A stretch of DNA of 64,000 nucleotides from an uncultured Flavobacteriaceae bacterium (GCA_943788165.1 CALSPF010000002.1:747890-811889), one strand, 5' to 3'; shown: positions 30,101 through 41,815, counted from the first letter of the stretch. Translations and numbers: made by a program. Notes: generated from the letters alone by a model not told the origin.

Positions 30101-30553
30101 ATGCGAGTCGTGATTCAGCGTGTTAGTGAGACTTCTGTTAGTGTTGATCGAACCCTAGTGGGGCAAATTGGGCAAGGCTTAATGGTTTTGCTGGGAGTTG
30201 AAGCTGCCGACACACAAGAGGATATTGATTGGTTAGCAAACAAGATCCTGAATCTTCGTATTTTCAATGATACAGCCGGTGTAATGAATTCTTCCTTAGT
30301 GGAAATCGACGGACAGTTATTGGTTATCAGTCAATTTACGCTCATGGCTTCCACCAAAAAAGGGAATCGTCCTTCTTACATAAAAGCGGCGAACCACACT
30401 CATGCAATTCCTATGTATGAGGCTTTTTGTCTTAAACTAGAAGAAGGTTTGGGCAAGAAAATTGAGCGTGGTGTGTTTGGTGCTGATATGCAAGTTGCGC
30501 TGGTCAATGACGGACCAGTGACCATTCAAATTGATTCTAAAAATAGAAGCTAA
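30101..30553 (+). CDS. dtd: D-aminoacyl-tRNA deacylase
   Basis: MRVVIQRVSETSVSVD, SQFTLMASTKKGNRPSY, NDGPVTI. Confidence 0.95.
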   Translation: MRVVIQRVSETSVSVDRTLVGQIGQGLMVLLGVEAADTQEDIDWLANKILNLRIFNDTAGVMNSSLVEIDGQLLVISQFTLMASTKKGNRPSYIKAANHTHAIPMYEAFCLKLEEGLGKKIERGVFGADMQVALVNDGPVTIQIDSKNRS

Positions 30554-30555
30554 GA

Positions 30556-31560
30556 TTAAATAATATTGACTTCTGCTTCAAGTGAAATGTCGAAATCTTC
30601 TTTAACCCTGTGTTGAATAGTCTGCGCAAGAGCCAAAATTTCTTTCCCAGTTGCCGAACCATAATTAACCAAAACCAAGGCTTGCTTCTTGTGCACTCCG
30701 GCGTCTCCTTTTCGATAACCTTTAAAGCCCAGGGAATCTATTAACCAGCCAGCTGGAATTTTGACCTGTTCTTTGTTTATTGGATAAGAAGGAATAGTTG
30801 AATGTTGTTTTTGTAACTCTTTGTAGTGCGATAACGAAACCACTGGGTTTTTAAAAAAACTCCCACTGTTTCCGATCTCTTTTGGATCGGGGAGTTTACT
30901 TTGACGAATGGAAACAACTGCGGCTGCAATGTTCTTGGGAGTTTCTTCTAAATCCTCCAAAGCTTCTTTAATGGCTCCGTAGGCAGTATTTAGTTTGTGG
31001 TTGCTTTTCGTTAGGCAAACCCGTAAACGAGTAATGACATATTTCCCTTTAACCGAAGTTTTAAAAATAGAGCTTCGGTAGCCAAAAGTTGCTTCTTTTA
31101 GGTTGAAATCCTTTTCGTGTAAATCATGCATAGCAATGGCACTACAACTGACGAAAATATCTTTGAGTTCAACTCCATAGGCGCCAATGTTCTGAATGGA
31201 TGCTGTACCTACATTACCTGGAATAAGTGATAGATTTTCCATTCCCCCATAGCCTTGCTCAATGCTCCATTGAACAAATTCATGCCAGTTTTCGCCGGCC
31301 ATGGCCTCAATTGTCACTGTTTCTTCTGTTTCAGTTATGACACGAATTCCTTTGGTGTTGACATGAATAGTTAATCCTTCTATGGAACGCGTAAGTAGCA
31401 AATTACTTCCTCCACCCAAAATGAATTTACATGGATATTCTTTTAAGCTGAGGACTTCTTTTAGTGCTGTTTCTGTTTCGACAGAAACAAAAGCTTCTGC
31501 TGTTTGGTCAATGCCAAAAGTGTTGAAGTTTTTTAATGAAAAAGAAGATTGAATCTGCAT
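30556..31560 (-). CDS. murB: UDP-N-acetylmuramate dehydrogenase
   Basis: LGGGSNLLLT, GNSGSFFKNPVV, PAGWLIDSLGFKG. Confidence 0.95.
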   Translation of the reverse strand: MQIQSSFSLKNFNTFGIDQTAEAFVSVETETALKEVLSLKEYPCKFILGGGSNLLLTRSIEGLTIHVNTKGIRVITETEETVTIEAMAGENWHEFVQWSIEQGYGGMENLSLIPGNVGTASIQNIGAYGVELKDIFVSCSAIAMHDLHEKDFNLKEATFGYRSSIFKTSVKGKYVITRLRVCLTKSNHKLNTAYGAIKEALEDLEETPKNIAAAVVSIRQSKLPDPKEIGNSGSFFKNPVVSLSHYKELQKQHSTIPSYPINKEQVKIPAGWLIDSLGFKGYRKGDAGVHKKQALVLVNYGSATGKEILALAQTIQHRVKEDFDISLEAEVNII

Positions 31561-31592
31561 GTATAAATACTTGAAAGCAAGTTAACCAATCC

Positions 31593-32789
31593 CTAGTGAT
31601 TTGGATAAGCTTCCAATGCTTTTTCTAAAATTTCAGCAGTACGAATTAATTTATCCTCATTGAGTACAAAACCAATACGAACTTCTTTATGTCCATACCC
31701 GGGGGTAGAATAAAAGCCTGCTGCTGGCGCAAACATCACTGTTTCGTTTTCATAAGAGAAATCGGTAAGCAGCCATTTAGAAAACACCTCGGCATCCTTT
31801 ACGGGTAGTTCAACAATACAGTAAAATGCACCGGTTGGATTAGACACACGCACCCCTTTTATTTTGCTCAAAGCACTGATAAGGGTATTTTTTCGGGCGG
31901 TATATTCTTTGACAACTCCAGAGAGATAGGAAGCGGGAGCTTTCAGCGCTGCCTCACTTGCCATTAGTGCATAGGTCGCTGGAGAAAGGCGCAGGTGTGC
32001 AAATTTCAATGCTGTAGCTAGTAAGCTTTTATTTCGGCTTACCATAGCGCCTACGCGTGCCCCACACATGCTGTAACGTTTTGAAACAGAGTCAATCATT
32101 ACGGCGTTTTCTTCTAAGCCGGGAACTTGAAGAACAGAAAAGTGAGAAAGGTTTTCATCATAAATAAATTCCCGGTACACTTCATCAACAATGAAAAACA
32201 AATCATATTTTAAGGCGAGCCCACCCAATGCTGTTATCTCATCTTTTGTGTACAAGTACCCGGTTGGATTACTGGGATTACACAAAAGTATTACACGTGT
32301 TTTAGGCGTTATTTTCGTTTCAATTTCTTTTAATGAAGGTAGTTTAAATTGATCATCAAAGAGAGAGACTACAGGAATAACATTGACACTTGCCGCTGCG
32401 GCAAAGCCATTGTAATTTGCATAAAAAGGTTCTGGTATAATGATTTCGTCTCCTGCATCACAAACACTATTGAGTGTAAAAGACAAGGCTTCGCTTGCAC
32501 CTGTTGTGACAATTATTTCTTCGGGAAGAATCGATATGTGGTGTGCTGAATAATAGTTGGTAAGTGCTTTTCTGTATTCCAAAGAACCTTCAGAATAGCC
32601 GTAGGGTAGTAACTCAAGCGAGTTGTTTGAGACTACTTCCATAGCTTCCACTGGCGCATGAATATCAGGTTGCCCAATGTTTAGATGATGTACATGTATG
32701 CCTTTTGCTTTGGCAGCATCTGCAAAATGCACCAACTTTCTAATGGGAGATTCTGGCAGGTCATTTCCTTTTTTTGAAATCTTAGGCAT
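31593..32789 (-). CDS. Class I/II PLP-dependent aminotransferase
   Basis: CNPSNPTGYLYT, DSVSKRYSMCGARVG; start at MPKISKKG preferred. Confidence 0.88.
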   Translation of the reverse strand: MPKISKKGNDLPESPIRKLVHFADAAKAKGIHVHHLNIGQPDIHAPVEAMEVVSNNSLELLPYGYSEGSLEYRKALTNYYSAHHISILPEEIIVTTGASEALSFTLNSVCDAGDEIIIPEPFYANYNGFAAAASVNVIPVVSLFDDQFKLPSLKEIETKITPKTRVILLCNPSNPTGYLYTKDEITALGGLALKYDLFFIVDEVYREFIYDENLSHFSVLQVPGLEENAVMIDSVSKRYSMCGARVGAMVSRNKSLLATALKFAHLRLSPATYALMASEAALKAPASYLSGVVKEYTARKNTLISALSKIKGVRVSNPTGAFYCIVELPVKDAEVFSKWLLTDFSYENETVMFAPAAGFYSTPGYGHKEVRIGFVLNEDKLIRTAEILEKALEAYPNH

Positions 32790-32921
32790 GTTTGTTTTAA
32801 TAAGATGCAAATATCATAAAAAAAGTCCCCACTTGTTTTTATGGAATGAAATTTGTTTAGATTTAACAAAATACCAGCTTTTTGTTCAGATTAATATATT
32901 AAATACCTTAACATTCACCTA

Positions 32922-34262
32922 ATGCCCCAAAAATTTGTCTGTTTTACGATTTCGCTAATGCTAGGTATCCAGCTTTGTGCTCAGTCAAAATTCAGTTTTT
33001 CCACAGATAAAAAAGAGGCGAAAATTCAATTTGATTTAAAATCAAATTTGATTATTGTTCCTGTTCTCATCAATGGTGTTGAATTAAACTTTTTGGTAGA
33101 TACTGGTGTAAGCTTTACCTTGATTTTTGATAACCACAAGGCCAAACAATTGGGTTTGTCTACAGATCAACCCTATATGTTGCGAGGATTGGGTAATCAG
33201 CCTGCGCTTGAAGCATTTAAAGTAACCCTGGCAAACATGCGTATTGGCGATTTGACTTTTGTCAACCAAGATGCCTTAGTACTTCCAGAAAATGAATTTG
33301 AATTGAGTCGACGCATGGGGACGCAGATCGACGGAATTATTGGTTATGATTTGTTTTCTGACTATCCGGTCTTGATTGATTACCAACGAAAATTTATGCA
33401 GATTAATCCTTCTTCTTTGTCCAGAAGATGGCGGTCCGCTAAAGTCTTGCATTTCCCCATGCGGTTTCACCGAAAAAAGCCCCATATTGAATTATCTATT
33501 CCACAATCCACCAAAAATCCTGTTCAAGGCGAGTTGATGTTAGACAGCGGTTTAAGTGATGCGATTTGGCTTTTCCCAAATATGAACAATATCGTACAAA
33601 GTACACCAGTTTTTGAAGACTTTTTAGGGACAGGGATTAATGGAGATGTTTTTGGGCAACGAGGAAAATTACCACAATTCCACCTTGGTTCTCAGGTACT
33701 CAAGGATGTGAAAGTTGCCTATCCAAAAGTGGACTCCATTCAAGCAATTCCGCTTGCAGATAATCGTATTGGAAGCATAGGAGCTGAATTGCTTTCGCGT
33801 TTCAAAGTATTTGTTGACTACCCTAACGCAAAAATTAGCCTCATGCCCACACGTCAAACGCATAAACCCTTTTACTACAATTTGTCTGGTTTAGAAATCG
33901 AATATGACGGTATGCGCATGATCAAGCAAAAGGTATCTACTGTGCAGCGAGGCGAAGAGTCAAAAAACCGTGGAATAGAAATTTTATTGCACAATCGATT
34001 TGAACTTATTTTGTATCCATCAATGACCATTTCTTATGTTCGTCCAAACTCTCCGGCATATATTGCTGGACTTCGTGAAGGGGATGTTTTACTTCAGATA
34101 AATGGAAAGAAAGCCTATAATATGCCGTTAGAACGCGTTTTGGGCGTGTTGCAAAAGGAGCCTGGGGAGCGCATTAAGTTGATCGTAGAACGAAAGGAGG
34201 TGAAGATGAAATTTAATTTTACACTCCAGTCATTTTTTGACACTATAACACCGTCCCCTTGA
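32922..34262 (+). CDS. Retropepsin-like aspartyl protease with C-terminal PDZ domain
   Basis: FLVDTGVSFTLIF, GIIGYDLFSDYPVLIDY; PDZ PNSPAYIAGLREGDVLLQINGK. Confidence 0.85.
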   Translation: MPQKFVCFTISLMLGIQLCAQSKFSFSTDKKEAKIQFDLKSNLIIVPVLINGVELNFLVDTGVSFTLIFDNHKAKQLGLSTDQPYMLRGLGNQPALEAFKVTLANMRIGDLTFVNQDALVLPENEFELSRRMGTQIDGIIGYDLFSDYPVLIDYQRKFMQINPSSLSRRWRSAKVLHFPMRFHRKKPHIELSIPQSTKNPVQGELMLDSGLSDAIWLFPNMNNIVQSTPVFEDFLGTGINGDVFGQRGKLPQFHLGSQVLKDVKVAYPKVDSIQAIPLADNRIGSIGAELLSRFKVFVDYPNAKISLMPTRQTHKPFYYNLSGLEIEYDGMRMIKQKVSTVQRGEESKNRGIEILLHNRFELILYPSMTISYVRPNSPAYIAGLREGDVLLQINGKKAYNMPLERVLGVLQKEPGERIKLIVERKEVKMKFNFTLQSFFDTITPSP

Positions 34263-34620
34263 TTTTTAGGGAAACAATTGGTGTATCCGTTGCATTGGAA
34301 TTGACCGTAATTGTTTTTCGGATGGGTCCAACACGATTGGTGTCATATTTGACTTGAATTTCCCCTTTTTCCCCCGGCGCAATGGGTGCTTCAGGTTTTT
34401 TGGGGATTGTGCAGCCACAAGACGAATATACTTTTGAAATAATCAAGGGTTCGGTTCCCGTGTTCGTAAATTCAAATACACGAATACCATCACTGCCTTT
34501 GGCAATGTCACCATAATCTACAACAACCGCTGTGAAGTCAATAATAGGACCACTGTCTTGGGCTTTAAGACCTAGGTTTATGGCGAAAAATAAAGCAAAA
34601 AAAGTAACAATTGTTTTCAT
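34243..34620 (-). CDS. DUF1573 domain-containing secreted protein
   Basis: FEFTNTGTEPLIISKVYSSCGCTIPKKPEAPIAPGEKGEIQVKYDT. Confidence 0.9.
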   Translation of the reverse strand: MKTIVTFFALFFAINLGLKAQDSGPIIDFTAVVVDYGDIAKGSDGIRVFEFTNTGTEPLIISKVYSSCGCTIPKKPEAPIAPGEKGEIQVKYDTNRVGPIRKTITVNSNATDTPIVSLKIKGTVL

Positions 34621-34756
34621 ATCTGCTGTTTTATTTAGAGATTAAATATACGCTTTTTATGTATTTAATAGTTATTGAATAGAAAGTCTTCTGTTTTCTT
34701 TCGTTTTCACAGAAGTAGGATTATTTTTGTTATTCATTACAAAAATTAGACCATTA

Positions 34757-37387
34757 ATGGCCATCCCTTCAAAATTCGACGCTTCTCAGGTAGAAGAAAA
34801 ATGGTATGCATATTGGATGGAGCAAAACTATTTTGCTTCCACGCCAGATACACGCGAATCGTATTCCATTGTCATTCCTCCGCCGAATGTGACGGGAATA
34901 CTTCATATGGGGCATATGTTGAACAATTCTTTGCAAGATATCCTTATTCGTCGTGCAAGAATGAAAGGATTGAATGCTTGTTGGGTTCCGGGTACAGACC
35001 ATGCGTCTATTGCAACCGAGGCCAAAGTAGTTGCACGCCTCAAAGAACAAGGGATCGATAAGAACGATCTTACACGTGAAGAATTTTTAAAGCATGCTTG
35101 GGACTGGACAGATGAGTTTGGTGGGGTGATTTTGCAGCAATTAAAAAAACTTGGCTGTTCTTGCGATTGGGACAGAACAAAATTCACTCTTGACCCCGAT
35201 ATGTACGAATCGGTCATTAAAGTATTTGTCGATTTATACAATAAAGGACTGATTTACCGTGGCTTTCGAATGGTTAATTGGGACCCAGAAGCACAAACAA
35301 CCTTGTCTGACGAGGAAGTTGTTTTTGTTGAGAAACCTGGCTTTTTATACCATATCGCCTATCAAGTAGAAGGAAGTGACGAGCAGGTAATCATCGCCAC
35401 CACTCGGCCAGAAACCCTTCTGGGAGATACAGCAGTATGTATCCATCCCGAAGACGAACGCTACCAGCACCTCAAAGGTAAACGGGTTATTGTTCCCATC
35501 GTAAATCGCTCTATTCCCATCATAGAAGATGAATACGTAGATGTGGAGTTTGGGACAGGTTGTTTAAAAGTAACCCCAGCACATGACATCAATGACAAGG
35601 CTTTGGGGGAAAAGCACAACTTGGAACTCATCGATATTTTCAATGCAGATGCCACTCTAAATAGCTTTGGTTTACACTATGAAGGAAAGGATCGCTTTGT
35701 CGTTCGAAAAGAAATAGCCAAAGAGCTCGAAGTTTTGAATGTTTTGATTAAAAAGGATCCTTATAACCATAACGTTGGAACTTCCGAAAGAACAAAAGCT
35801 GTAATTGAACCTCGCTTATCCGATCAATGGTTCTTGAAAATGGAAGACCTCGCCAAACCAGCCATCAATGCAGTATTGCATTCGGATGAAGTTAATCTAG
35901 TTCCCTCAAAATTCAATAATACCTACCGTCACTGGATGGAAAACATTCGTGATTGGAACATCTCCCGTCAATTGTGGTGGGGACAACAAATCCCAGCCTA
36001 TTTTTATGGCGACGGAAAAGAAGATTTTGTGGTTGCCGAAACTCCCGATGAAGCAATTGCACTGGCACAAGCTAAAACAGGTGATGCTAATTTAAGCCTG
36101 ACAGATTTACGTCAAGATTCGGATGTTTTGGACACCTGGTTTTCTTCTTGGTTATGGCCGATCTCTGTTTTTGACGGAATTCGAAACCCAGACAACGAAG
36201 AAATAAATTATTATTACCCCACCCAAGATTTGGTTACAGGGCCAGATATTTTATTTTTCTGGGTTGCCCGAATGATTATTTCTGGCTATGAATACAGAAA
36301 GGAGCAGCCCTTTACGAATGTCTATTTGACAGGACTTGTTCGCGATCCACAAGGGCGAAAAATGTCAAAGCAATTAGGAAATTCTCCAGATGCACTTAAA
36401 CTGATTGAAGATTATGGCGCTGATGCCGTTCGGGTTGGTCTCATGTTGAGTTCTGCAGCTGGAAACGATTTATTGTTTGATGAAAATTTATGTCAGCAAG
36501 GAAAAAACTTCTCCAATAAAATTTGGAACGCCTACCGTCTAATTGATGGCTGGGAGGTCGACGATAACTGTGCCGCAGATGCGCACAATGCAGAAGCTCT
36601 GGATTGGTACGAGCAAAAGTTTTATGCGACGCTTGCAAGCATTGAAGATCATTTTGAAAAATACAGAATCTCAGACGCACTAATGGCTGCCTACAAATTG
36701 TTGTGGGACGATTTCTGTTCGTGGTTGTTGGAAGCCATTAAGCCAGCCTATGGAGCGCCAATCGATGCCCCTTCTTTGATTCGCATCAAAGCTTTATTCG
36801 AATTAAACCTGAAGTTATTGCACCCCTTTATGCCTTTCTTAACAGAAGAGTTATGGCAACATATGGGAGAGCGTTCTTCAGAAGAAGCCCTCATTATTGC
36901 TGCATGGCCAACACCACAAGCAGTTGATCAATCTTGTTTGGATGCATTTGAATTAGCTACTAAAATTGTGAGTGGTGTGCGTAATTTTAGAAAAGAACGA
37001 AACATTTCTTACAAGGATAGCTTGAAGTTATATGTGGTTGCTGAAGCTTCACAGATTAACTACCATGCGCTTATTCAGAAAATGGCAGGGGTAGAAGAAA
37101 TCTTTTGGGTTAAGGAAACTCCCTCAGAATCTGGTGCCGCATTTAGAGTAGATACTTTTGAGTGTTTTATTCCTTTAGAAGGTGCTGTTGATACTGAAGT
37201 AGAAAAAGCAAAACTAGAAGAAGAATTAAAGTACGCCAATGGCTTTTTACAATCGGTACGTAAAAAACTAGAGAACGAACGCTTTGTCAGTAATGCTCCC
37301 GAAAAAGTACTGGAAATGGAACGTAAGAAGGAAGCCGATGCGCTCGAGAAAATAAGTGTTATTGAAAAAAGCTTGGCAGCCCTCTAA
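34757..37387 (+). CDS. valS: Valine--tRNA ligase
   Basis: PPPNVTGILHMGHMLN (HIGH-like), DPQGRKMSKQLGN (KMSKS-like), editing domain. Confidence 0.95.
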   Translation: MAIPSKFDASQVEEKWYAYWMEQNYFASTPDTRESYSIVIPPPNVTGILHMGHMLNNSLQDILIRRARMKGLNACWVPGTDHASIATEAKVVARLKEQGIDKNDLTREEFLKHAWDWTDEFGGVILQQLKKLGCSCDWDRTKFTLDPDMYESVIKVFVDLYNKGLIYRGFRMVNWDPEAQTTLSDEEVVFVEKPGFLYHIAYQVEGSDEQVIIATTRPETLLGDTAVCIHPEDERYQHLKGKRVIVPIVNRSIPIIEDEYVDVEFGTGCLKVTPAHDINDKALGEKHNLELIDIFNADATLNSFGLHYEGKDRFVVRKEIAKELEVLNVLIKKDPYNHNVGTSERTKAVIEPRLSDQWFLKMEDLAKPAINAVLHSDEVNLVPSKFNNTYRHWMENIRDWNISRQLWWGQQIPAYFYGDGKEDFVVAETPDEAIALAQAKTGDANLSLTDLRQDSDVLDTWFSSWLWPISVFDGIRNPDNEEINYYYPTQDLVTGPDILFFWVARMIISGYEYRKEQPFTNVYLTGLVRDPQGRKMSKQLGNSPDALKLIEDYGADAVRVGLMLSSAAGNDLLFDENLCQQGKNFSNKIWNAYRLIDGWEVDDNCAADAHNAEALDWYEQKFYATLASIEDHFEKYRISDALMAAYKLLWDDFCSWLLEAIKPAYGAPIDAPSLIRIKALFELNLKLLHPFMPFLTEELWQHMGERSSEEALIIAAWPTPQAVDQSCLDAFELATKIVSGVRNFRKERNISYKDSLKLYVVAEASQINYHALIQKMAGVEEIFWVKETPSESGAAFRVDTFECFIPLEGAVDTEVEKAKLEEELKYANGFLQSVRKKLENERFVSNAPEKVLEMERKKEADALEKISVIEKSLAAL

Positions 37388-37393
37388 ATAAAT

Positions 37394-38044
37394 CTATTTT
37401 TCAGCAATGACGGTTTCGCCACCGCGAACAACTTGATCCAATACAAGATTTACATCTGTGCCAACGGGTAAGAATAAGTCGACACGAGAACCAAATTTAA
37501 TGAATCCGGCGTCTTCTCCTTGCACAGCAGTATCACCAACTTTCGCATAGTTAACAATACGTCGTGCCACTGCGCCAGCAATTTGACGGTAAAGGATTTC
37601 ACCAAATTGTTCGTTTTCTACAACAATGGTGGTGCGCTCATTCAATTCAGAAGACTTTGGATGCCATGCAACCAAATACTTCCCAGGGTGGTATTTGCTG
37701 AAATTCACTTTCCCACTCATGGGGTAACGGGTAACATGCACATTTATGGGCGACATAAAAATGGAGACTTGTAAGCGCTGGTCTTTGAAGTATTCTTTTT
37801 CGAAGACTTCTTCAATGATGACCACCTTTCCATCTACGGGAGCCAAGAGGTGATTGTCGTTTATGACAGTATTCCGGGTGGGGTTTCTGAAAAATTGTAA
37901 CACTAATATTAGGGCAATTAAGATGCCAATCTCCACGACTACTTTAGCGATTTTATGACCGATAAAATATTCAGCACTCAAGACAATAGCTGTGCAAATT
38001 ATAAATGTTGTAATGATGATGAAATAGCCTTCTTTATGAAACAT
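37394..38044 (-). CDS. psd: Phosphatidylserine decarboxylase family protein
   Basis: APVDGKVVII, SPINVHVTRYPMSG, KFGSRVDLFLP. Confidence 0.9.
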   Translation of the reverse strand: MFHKEGYFIIITTFIICTAIVLSAEYFIGHKIAKVVVEIGILIALILVLQFFRNPTRNTVINDNHLLAPVDGKVVIIEEVFEKEYFKDQRLQVSIFMSPINVHVTRYPMSGKVNFSKYHPGKYLVAWHPKSSELNERTTIVVENEQFGEILYRQIAGAVARRIVNYAKVGDTAVQGEDAGFIKFGSRVDLFLPVGTDVNLVLDQVVRGGETVIAEK

Positions 38045-38045
38045 A

Positions 38046-38834
38046 TTAGACGAGTTTTAGTAATAAATAATAAAATGGAGCAGTATAAATAACACTATCC
38101 ATGCGGTCATAAAAACCTCCATGACCAGGGAGTAAGCTACCGCTGTCTTTGACATTTGCTCTTCGTTTAAAATAGGATTGAATAAAATCTCCTAGCGTAG
38201 CAAATAAGGGAATGAGTAAGCCAATGACCCACCAAAGAGTGCCAAATAATTGAAATGAATTTTCGACAAAGTAAAGTAGACCAATAGTGGCAATTGTTCC
38301 TCCCCAATAGCCTTCCCATGATTTTTTAGGGGAAATAGCCTGGAAGAGTTTTGTTTTTCCAAACTGTGAACCTGTCAAATAGGCAAACGTATTATTGACC
38401 CAAATAGAAAGATAGAATATTAATAAGTAATAGGGTGCTCCAGGAGAAGAAAGACCCATTAACAATGGAATAAACAAACTAGAGCTAATGAGATACAAGA
38501 GAGTGAAACTGCTTTTCAGTACAAAGGTGTAGCTTGGTTTTTTCTGACTTAGGCATAAATAGGTAAGATAACAATTCTGTGCAACAACCAATCCAGCCAA
38601 AAATCCAATTAGTCCATTAGAGAGCAAGTCCAAATAGGCCAGTATAAAAAGGCCAATTAAAAGAATGGGGCCTAGGACAGAACTAAAATTGATAAGACGT
38701 TGAAATTCCCATAAAGATAAAACCGAAAAAACGCCAATGACTAAATAAAACGAAAGCGGTGAGAAAAACATTGCCGATGTCAGTATTGCGACATAAAGTC
38801 CCCCAGATACGGCACGTGTGGTGATTTCGTTCAT
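38046..38834 (-). CDS. cdsA: Phosphatidate cytidylyltransferase
   Basis: SPKKSWEGYWGG, RRANVKDSGSLLPGHGGFYDRMDS signature. Confidence 0.95.
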   Translation of the reverse strand: MNEITTRAVSGGLYVAILTSAMFFSPLSFYLVIGVFSVLSLWEFQRLINFSSVLGPILLIGLFILAYLDLLSNGLIGFLAGLVVAQNCYLTYLCLSQKKPSYTFVLKSSFTLLYLISSSLFIPLLMGLSSPGAPYYLLIFYLSIWVNNTFAYLTGSQFGKTKLFQAISPKKSWEGYWGGTIATIGLLYFVENSFQLFGTLWWVIGLLIPLFATLGDFIQSYFKRRANVKDSGSLLPGHGGFYDRMDSVIYTAPFYYLLLKLV

Positions 38835-39412
38835 TAGTTTACTTCCTGAACTAGCAAATATAAATGTTTTGCATTTCCCCCATAGGAAAGAAAATCGTTT
38901 TCTTTAGTTGGGTCAAACGCATTCAAAGTGGTAATATTGGAGGGAAGGTTGTGTTTGTACTTTTTATTGATGGCCGTCATCGCCTCGCTCACGTCGCTCT
39001 TAAAGTCATTGGCTTTAGCAATGATGATTAGGTTTTCGGGTAGTTCACTTAATTTTTTTTCCTGGATTTGTCGATTGCATATCAAGACAGCTCCTTTATT
39101 AGCAATCAAGTATTCGCAATGCAACACAAGAGCCTTCGCAATTTTGTTTGAAGGTATGAGCTTGAAAAACGAAGATAAAATGGGGCTGTTGCTTTCAACT
39201 TCATCGACTAACCATCCATTCTCTTCAATGATCTGATTAAAATAAAAAGAGGTTGCAGAGGCGTCTTCACAATAAATGAATTTGCCCCCTCTCTCAATGA
39301 ATTTTTTAGCGAACAAAACTTCTTTTGGATCGCTGTCCTTTGGTAGATATTGACTTTTTTCCGTTGATTGTTTTGGTTTTTTTTGGCCAAAAAATTGATC
39401 GAAAAACTTCAC
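38834..39412 (-). CDS. LUD domain-containing protein (LutC/YkgG-like)
   Basis: 192 aa, LUD-like sequence; conserved neighbourhood with ftsH/cdsA. Confidence 0.7.
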   Translation of the reverse strand: MKFFDQFFGQKKPKQSTEKSQYLPKDSDPKEVLFAKKFIERGGKFIYCEDASATSFYFNQIIEENGWLVDEVESNSPILSSFFKLIPSNKIAKALVLHCEYLIANKGAVLICNRQIQEKKLSELPENLIIIAKANDFKSDVSEAMTAINKKYKHNLPSNITTLNAFDPTKENDFLSYGGNAKHLYLLVQEVN

Positions 39413-39417
39413 TTTAC

Positions 39418-41385
39418 CTATGCTTTTTTAGTTGCCGTTTCTTCTCCTGTATTTTCTACAGGAGGGCTGTCTTTTTTTATTTTACCATAAGGACGTTCCC
39501 CAAGAATTTTAACTAGGTCGTCTTTAAAGATCACTTCTTTTTCTAATAAACGATTGGCTAATGCGGTCAGTTTATCTTGATTGTCTTCCACCAGTTTACA
39601 AGCACGTTTGTACTGTAGTTCAATGATTTTAGAGATCTCTTTATCGATTACTTGGGCGGTTTCTTCTGAATAGGGTTTAGAAAAGTTGTAGTCGTTTTGA
39701 CCACTAGAATCGTAATAAGTTACGTTTCCAATCTCTTCATTTAATCCGTAGACAGTAACCATGGCCTTGGCCTGACGGGTTACTTTTTCAAGGTCGCTTA
39801 AAGCACCGGTAGATATTTTATCTAAAATTACTTTTTCTGCAGCACGTCCTCCAAGGGTAGCGCACATTTCATCTAGCATTTGCTCGGCACGAACAATCAT
39901 GCGTTCTTCGGGTAAATACCAAGCTGCACCTAAAGATTGACCACGTGGTACAATGGTCACTTTGACCAATGGTGCGGCAAATTCGAGTAACCAACTCACC
40001 ATGGCATGTCCAGCTTCGTGAAATGCAATGGTTTTCTTTTCCTCTTGGGTGATGATTTTATTTTTCTTTTCAAGCCCTCCAATGATACGGTCTACTGCAT
40101 CAAGGAAATCTTGTTTTCCTACAGACTTTTTGTTTTTACGTGCAGCGATTAGTGCCGCTTCATTACACACATTGGCAATGTCTGCACCAGAGAAACCTGG
40201 GGTTTGTTTTGACAAAAAATCTATGTCTAAAGTCTTGGTGGTCTTCAAAGGTTTTAAATGTACTTTAAAGATTTCTTTTCGCTCTCTTACATCGGGTAAG
40301 TCGACATAAATTTGACGATCGAATCGACCAGCACGCATCAAGGCTTTGTCCAATACATCGGCACGGTTGGTTGCGGCAAGAACGATTACATTGGTATTTG
40401 TCCCAAAACCATCCATTTCAGTTAACAACTGATTGAGGGTATTTTCACGCTCATCATTTGATCCCGTCATATTGCTTTTTCCACGAGCACGTCCAATGGC
40501 ATCAATTTCGTCAATAAATATAATGGCGGGTGATTTGTCTTTTGCTTGTTTAAAGAGGTCACGCACACGAGATGCACCTACACCAACAAACATCTCTACG
40601 AAATCTGAACCAGACAACGAAAAGAAAGGTACATTGGCTTCTCCTGCGACTGCTTTTGCCAACAAGGTTTTTCCTGTACCTGGCTGTCCAACAAGTAGTG
40701 CTCCTTTGGGAATTTTCCCTCCAAGAATCGTGTACTTTTGCGGGTGTTTTAAAAAGTCGACAATTTCTTGTACTTCCTCTTTTGCTCCTTCTAATCCAGC
40801 AACGTCTTTGAAGGATACGGTTATGTCGGTTTTTTCATCAAAAAGCTTGGCCTTTGATTTTCCAATATTAAATATTTGACCTCCAGCACCGCCACCGCCA
40901 TTTCCTGACATACGACGCATGATGAAAATCCAAACCAAGACGATCACAATGATGGGGAGAAAGCTCAAAATAACATCGAAGAACTTATTTTCGATGGTTA
41001 CAAATTCATAGCTGAATTCAACTTTATTCGCTTTGGCGCGTTCCAATTTCTCTTGGAATAATTTTAAATCGCCAAATTCAAAGGCATAGTGTGGCCCTTG
41101 AACGTTGGTTTGTCCTAAAAAGTTTTCTTCCTTTAGGGCCTGGTGTTCAGATTTGTCTAAGGCTTCGCGTTTCAAGAAAATACGCGCAATTTTTTCGTTT
41201 TGAATCACCACTTTTTCAATGTCTTCATTGTTGAGGTAGCGCTCAAATTCTGAGGTATTTGTTTTTCCAGTTGATTGCATGCCACTGTCGCCAAAAAAGC
41301 TAATGCTTAAAAGTAATACGATAACCATTCCATAAAGCCAGTATGGATTAATGCGAGGTTTGTTTTGTTTTTTCTTTTCTGTCAT
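39418..41385 (-). CDS. ftsH: ATP-dependent zinc metalloprotease FtsH
   Basis: [37 protein letters not shown]. Confidence 0.97.
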   Translation of the reverse strand: MTEKKKQNKPRINPYWLYGMVIVLLLSISFFGDSGMQSTGKTNTSEFERYLNNEDIEKVVIQNEKIARIFLKREALDKSEHQALKEENFLGQTNVQGPHYAFEFGDLKLFQEKLERAKANKVEFSYEFVTIENKFFDVILSFLPIIVIVLVWIFIMRRMSGNGGGGAGGQIFNIGKSKAKLFDEKTDITVSFKDVAGLEGAKEEVQEIVDFLKHPQKYTILGGKIPKGALLVGQPGTGKTLLAKAVAGEANVPFFSLSGSDFVEMFVGVGASRVRDLFKQAKDKSPAIIFIDEIDAIGRARGKSNMTGSNDERENTLNQLLTEMDGFGTNTNVIVLAATNRADVLDKALMRAGRFDRQIYVDLPDVRERKEIFKVHLKPLKTTKTLDIDFLSKQTPGFSGADIANVCNEAALIAARKNKKSVGKQDFLDAVDRIIGGLEKKNKIITQEEKKTIAFHEAGHAMVSWLLEFAAPLVKVTIVPRGQSLGAAWYLPEERMIVRAEQMLDEMCATLGGRAAEKVILDKISTGALSDLEKVTRQAKAMVTVYGLNEEIGNVTYYDSSGQNDYNFSKPYSEETAQVIDKEISKIIELQYKRACKLVEDNQDKLTALANRLLEKEVIFKDDLVKILGERPYGKIKKDSPPVENTGEETATKKA

Positions 41386-41388
41386 TTT

Positions 41389-41760
41389 TTAATAGTTAGA
41401 AGCAACAAGGGTGGTTTCAGCATCCCCCCATAATTCTTCGATGTTATAAAACTCGCGTATTGGTTTTTGAAAAACATGAACAACAACATTTATGTAATCC
41501 ATCAACACCCATTCAGCATTATCTAATCCTTCAGTATGAAAGGGTTTTTCTTTTAAGGCTTTACTTACAACCTTTTGTATCGATTGAGTAAGAGCAGATA
41601 CGTGTGTGTTTGACGTCCCAGAGCATAGCACAAAGTAGTCACAAACAGTATTGTCAAGCGGTCGTAAATCCAATAATTTGATATCTAATCCTTTTACTTC
41701 CTCAATGCCCAAAATAATTTGTGCGATTAGGTTGTCTGCGGCATTTGAAGGTTTTGTCAT
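41389..41760 (-). CDS. rsfS: Ribosome silencing factor
   Basis: VCDYFVLCSGTSNTHVSALT, EWVLMDYINVVVHVF; start at MTKPSNAADN. Confidence 0.93.
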   Translation of the reverse strand: MTKPSNAADNLIAQIILGIEEVKGLDIKLLDLRPLDNTVCDYFVLCSGTSNTHVSALTQSIQKVVSKALKEKPFHTEGLDNAEWVLMDYINVVVHVFQKPIREFYNIEELWGDAETTLVASNY

Positions 41761-41815
41761 TAATCTAGTTTGTTTATGCAAATTTATTACTTTATTGGCG
41801 ACAATACAGCAACTT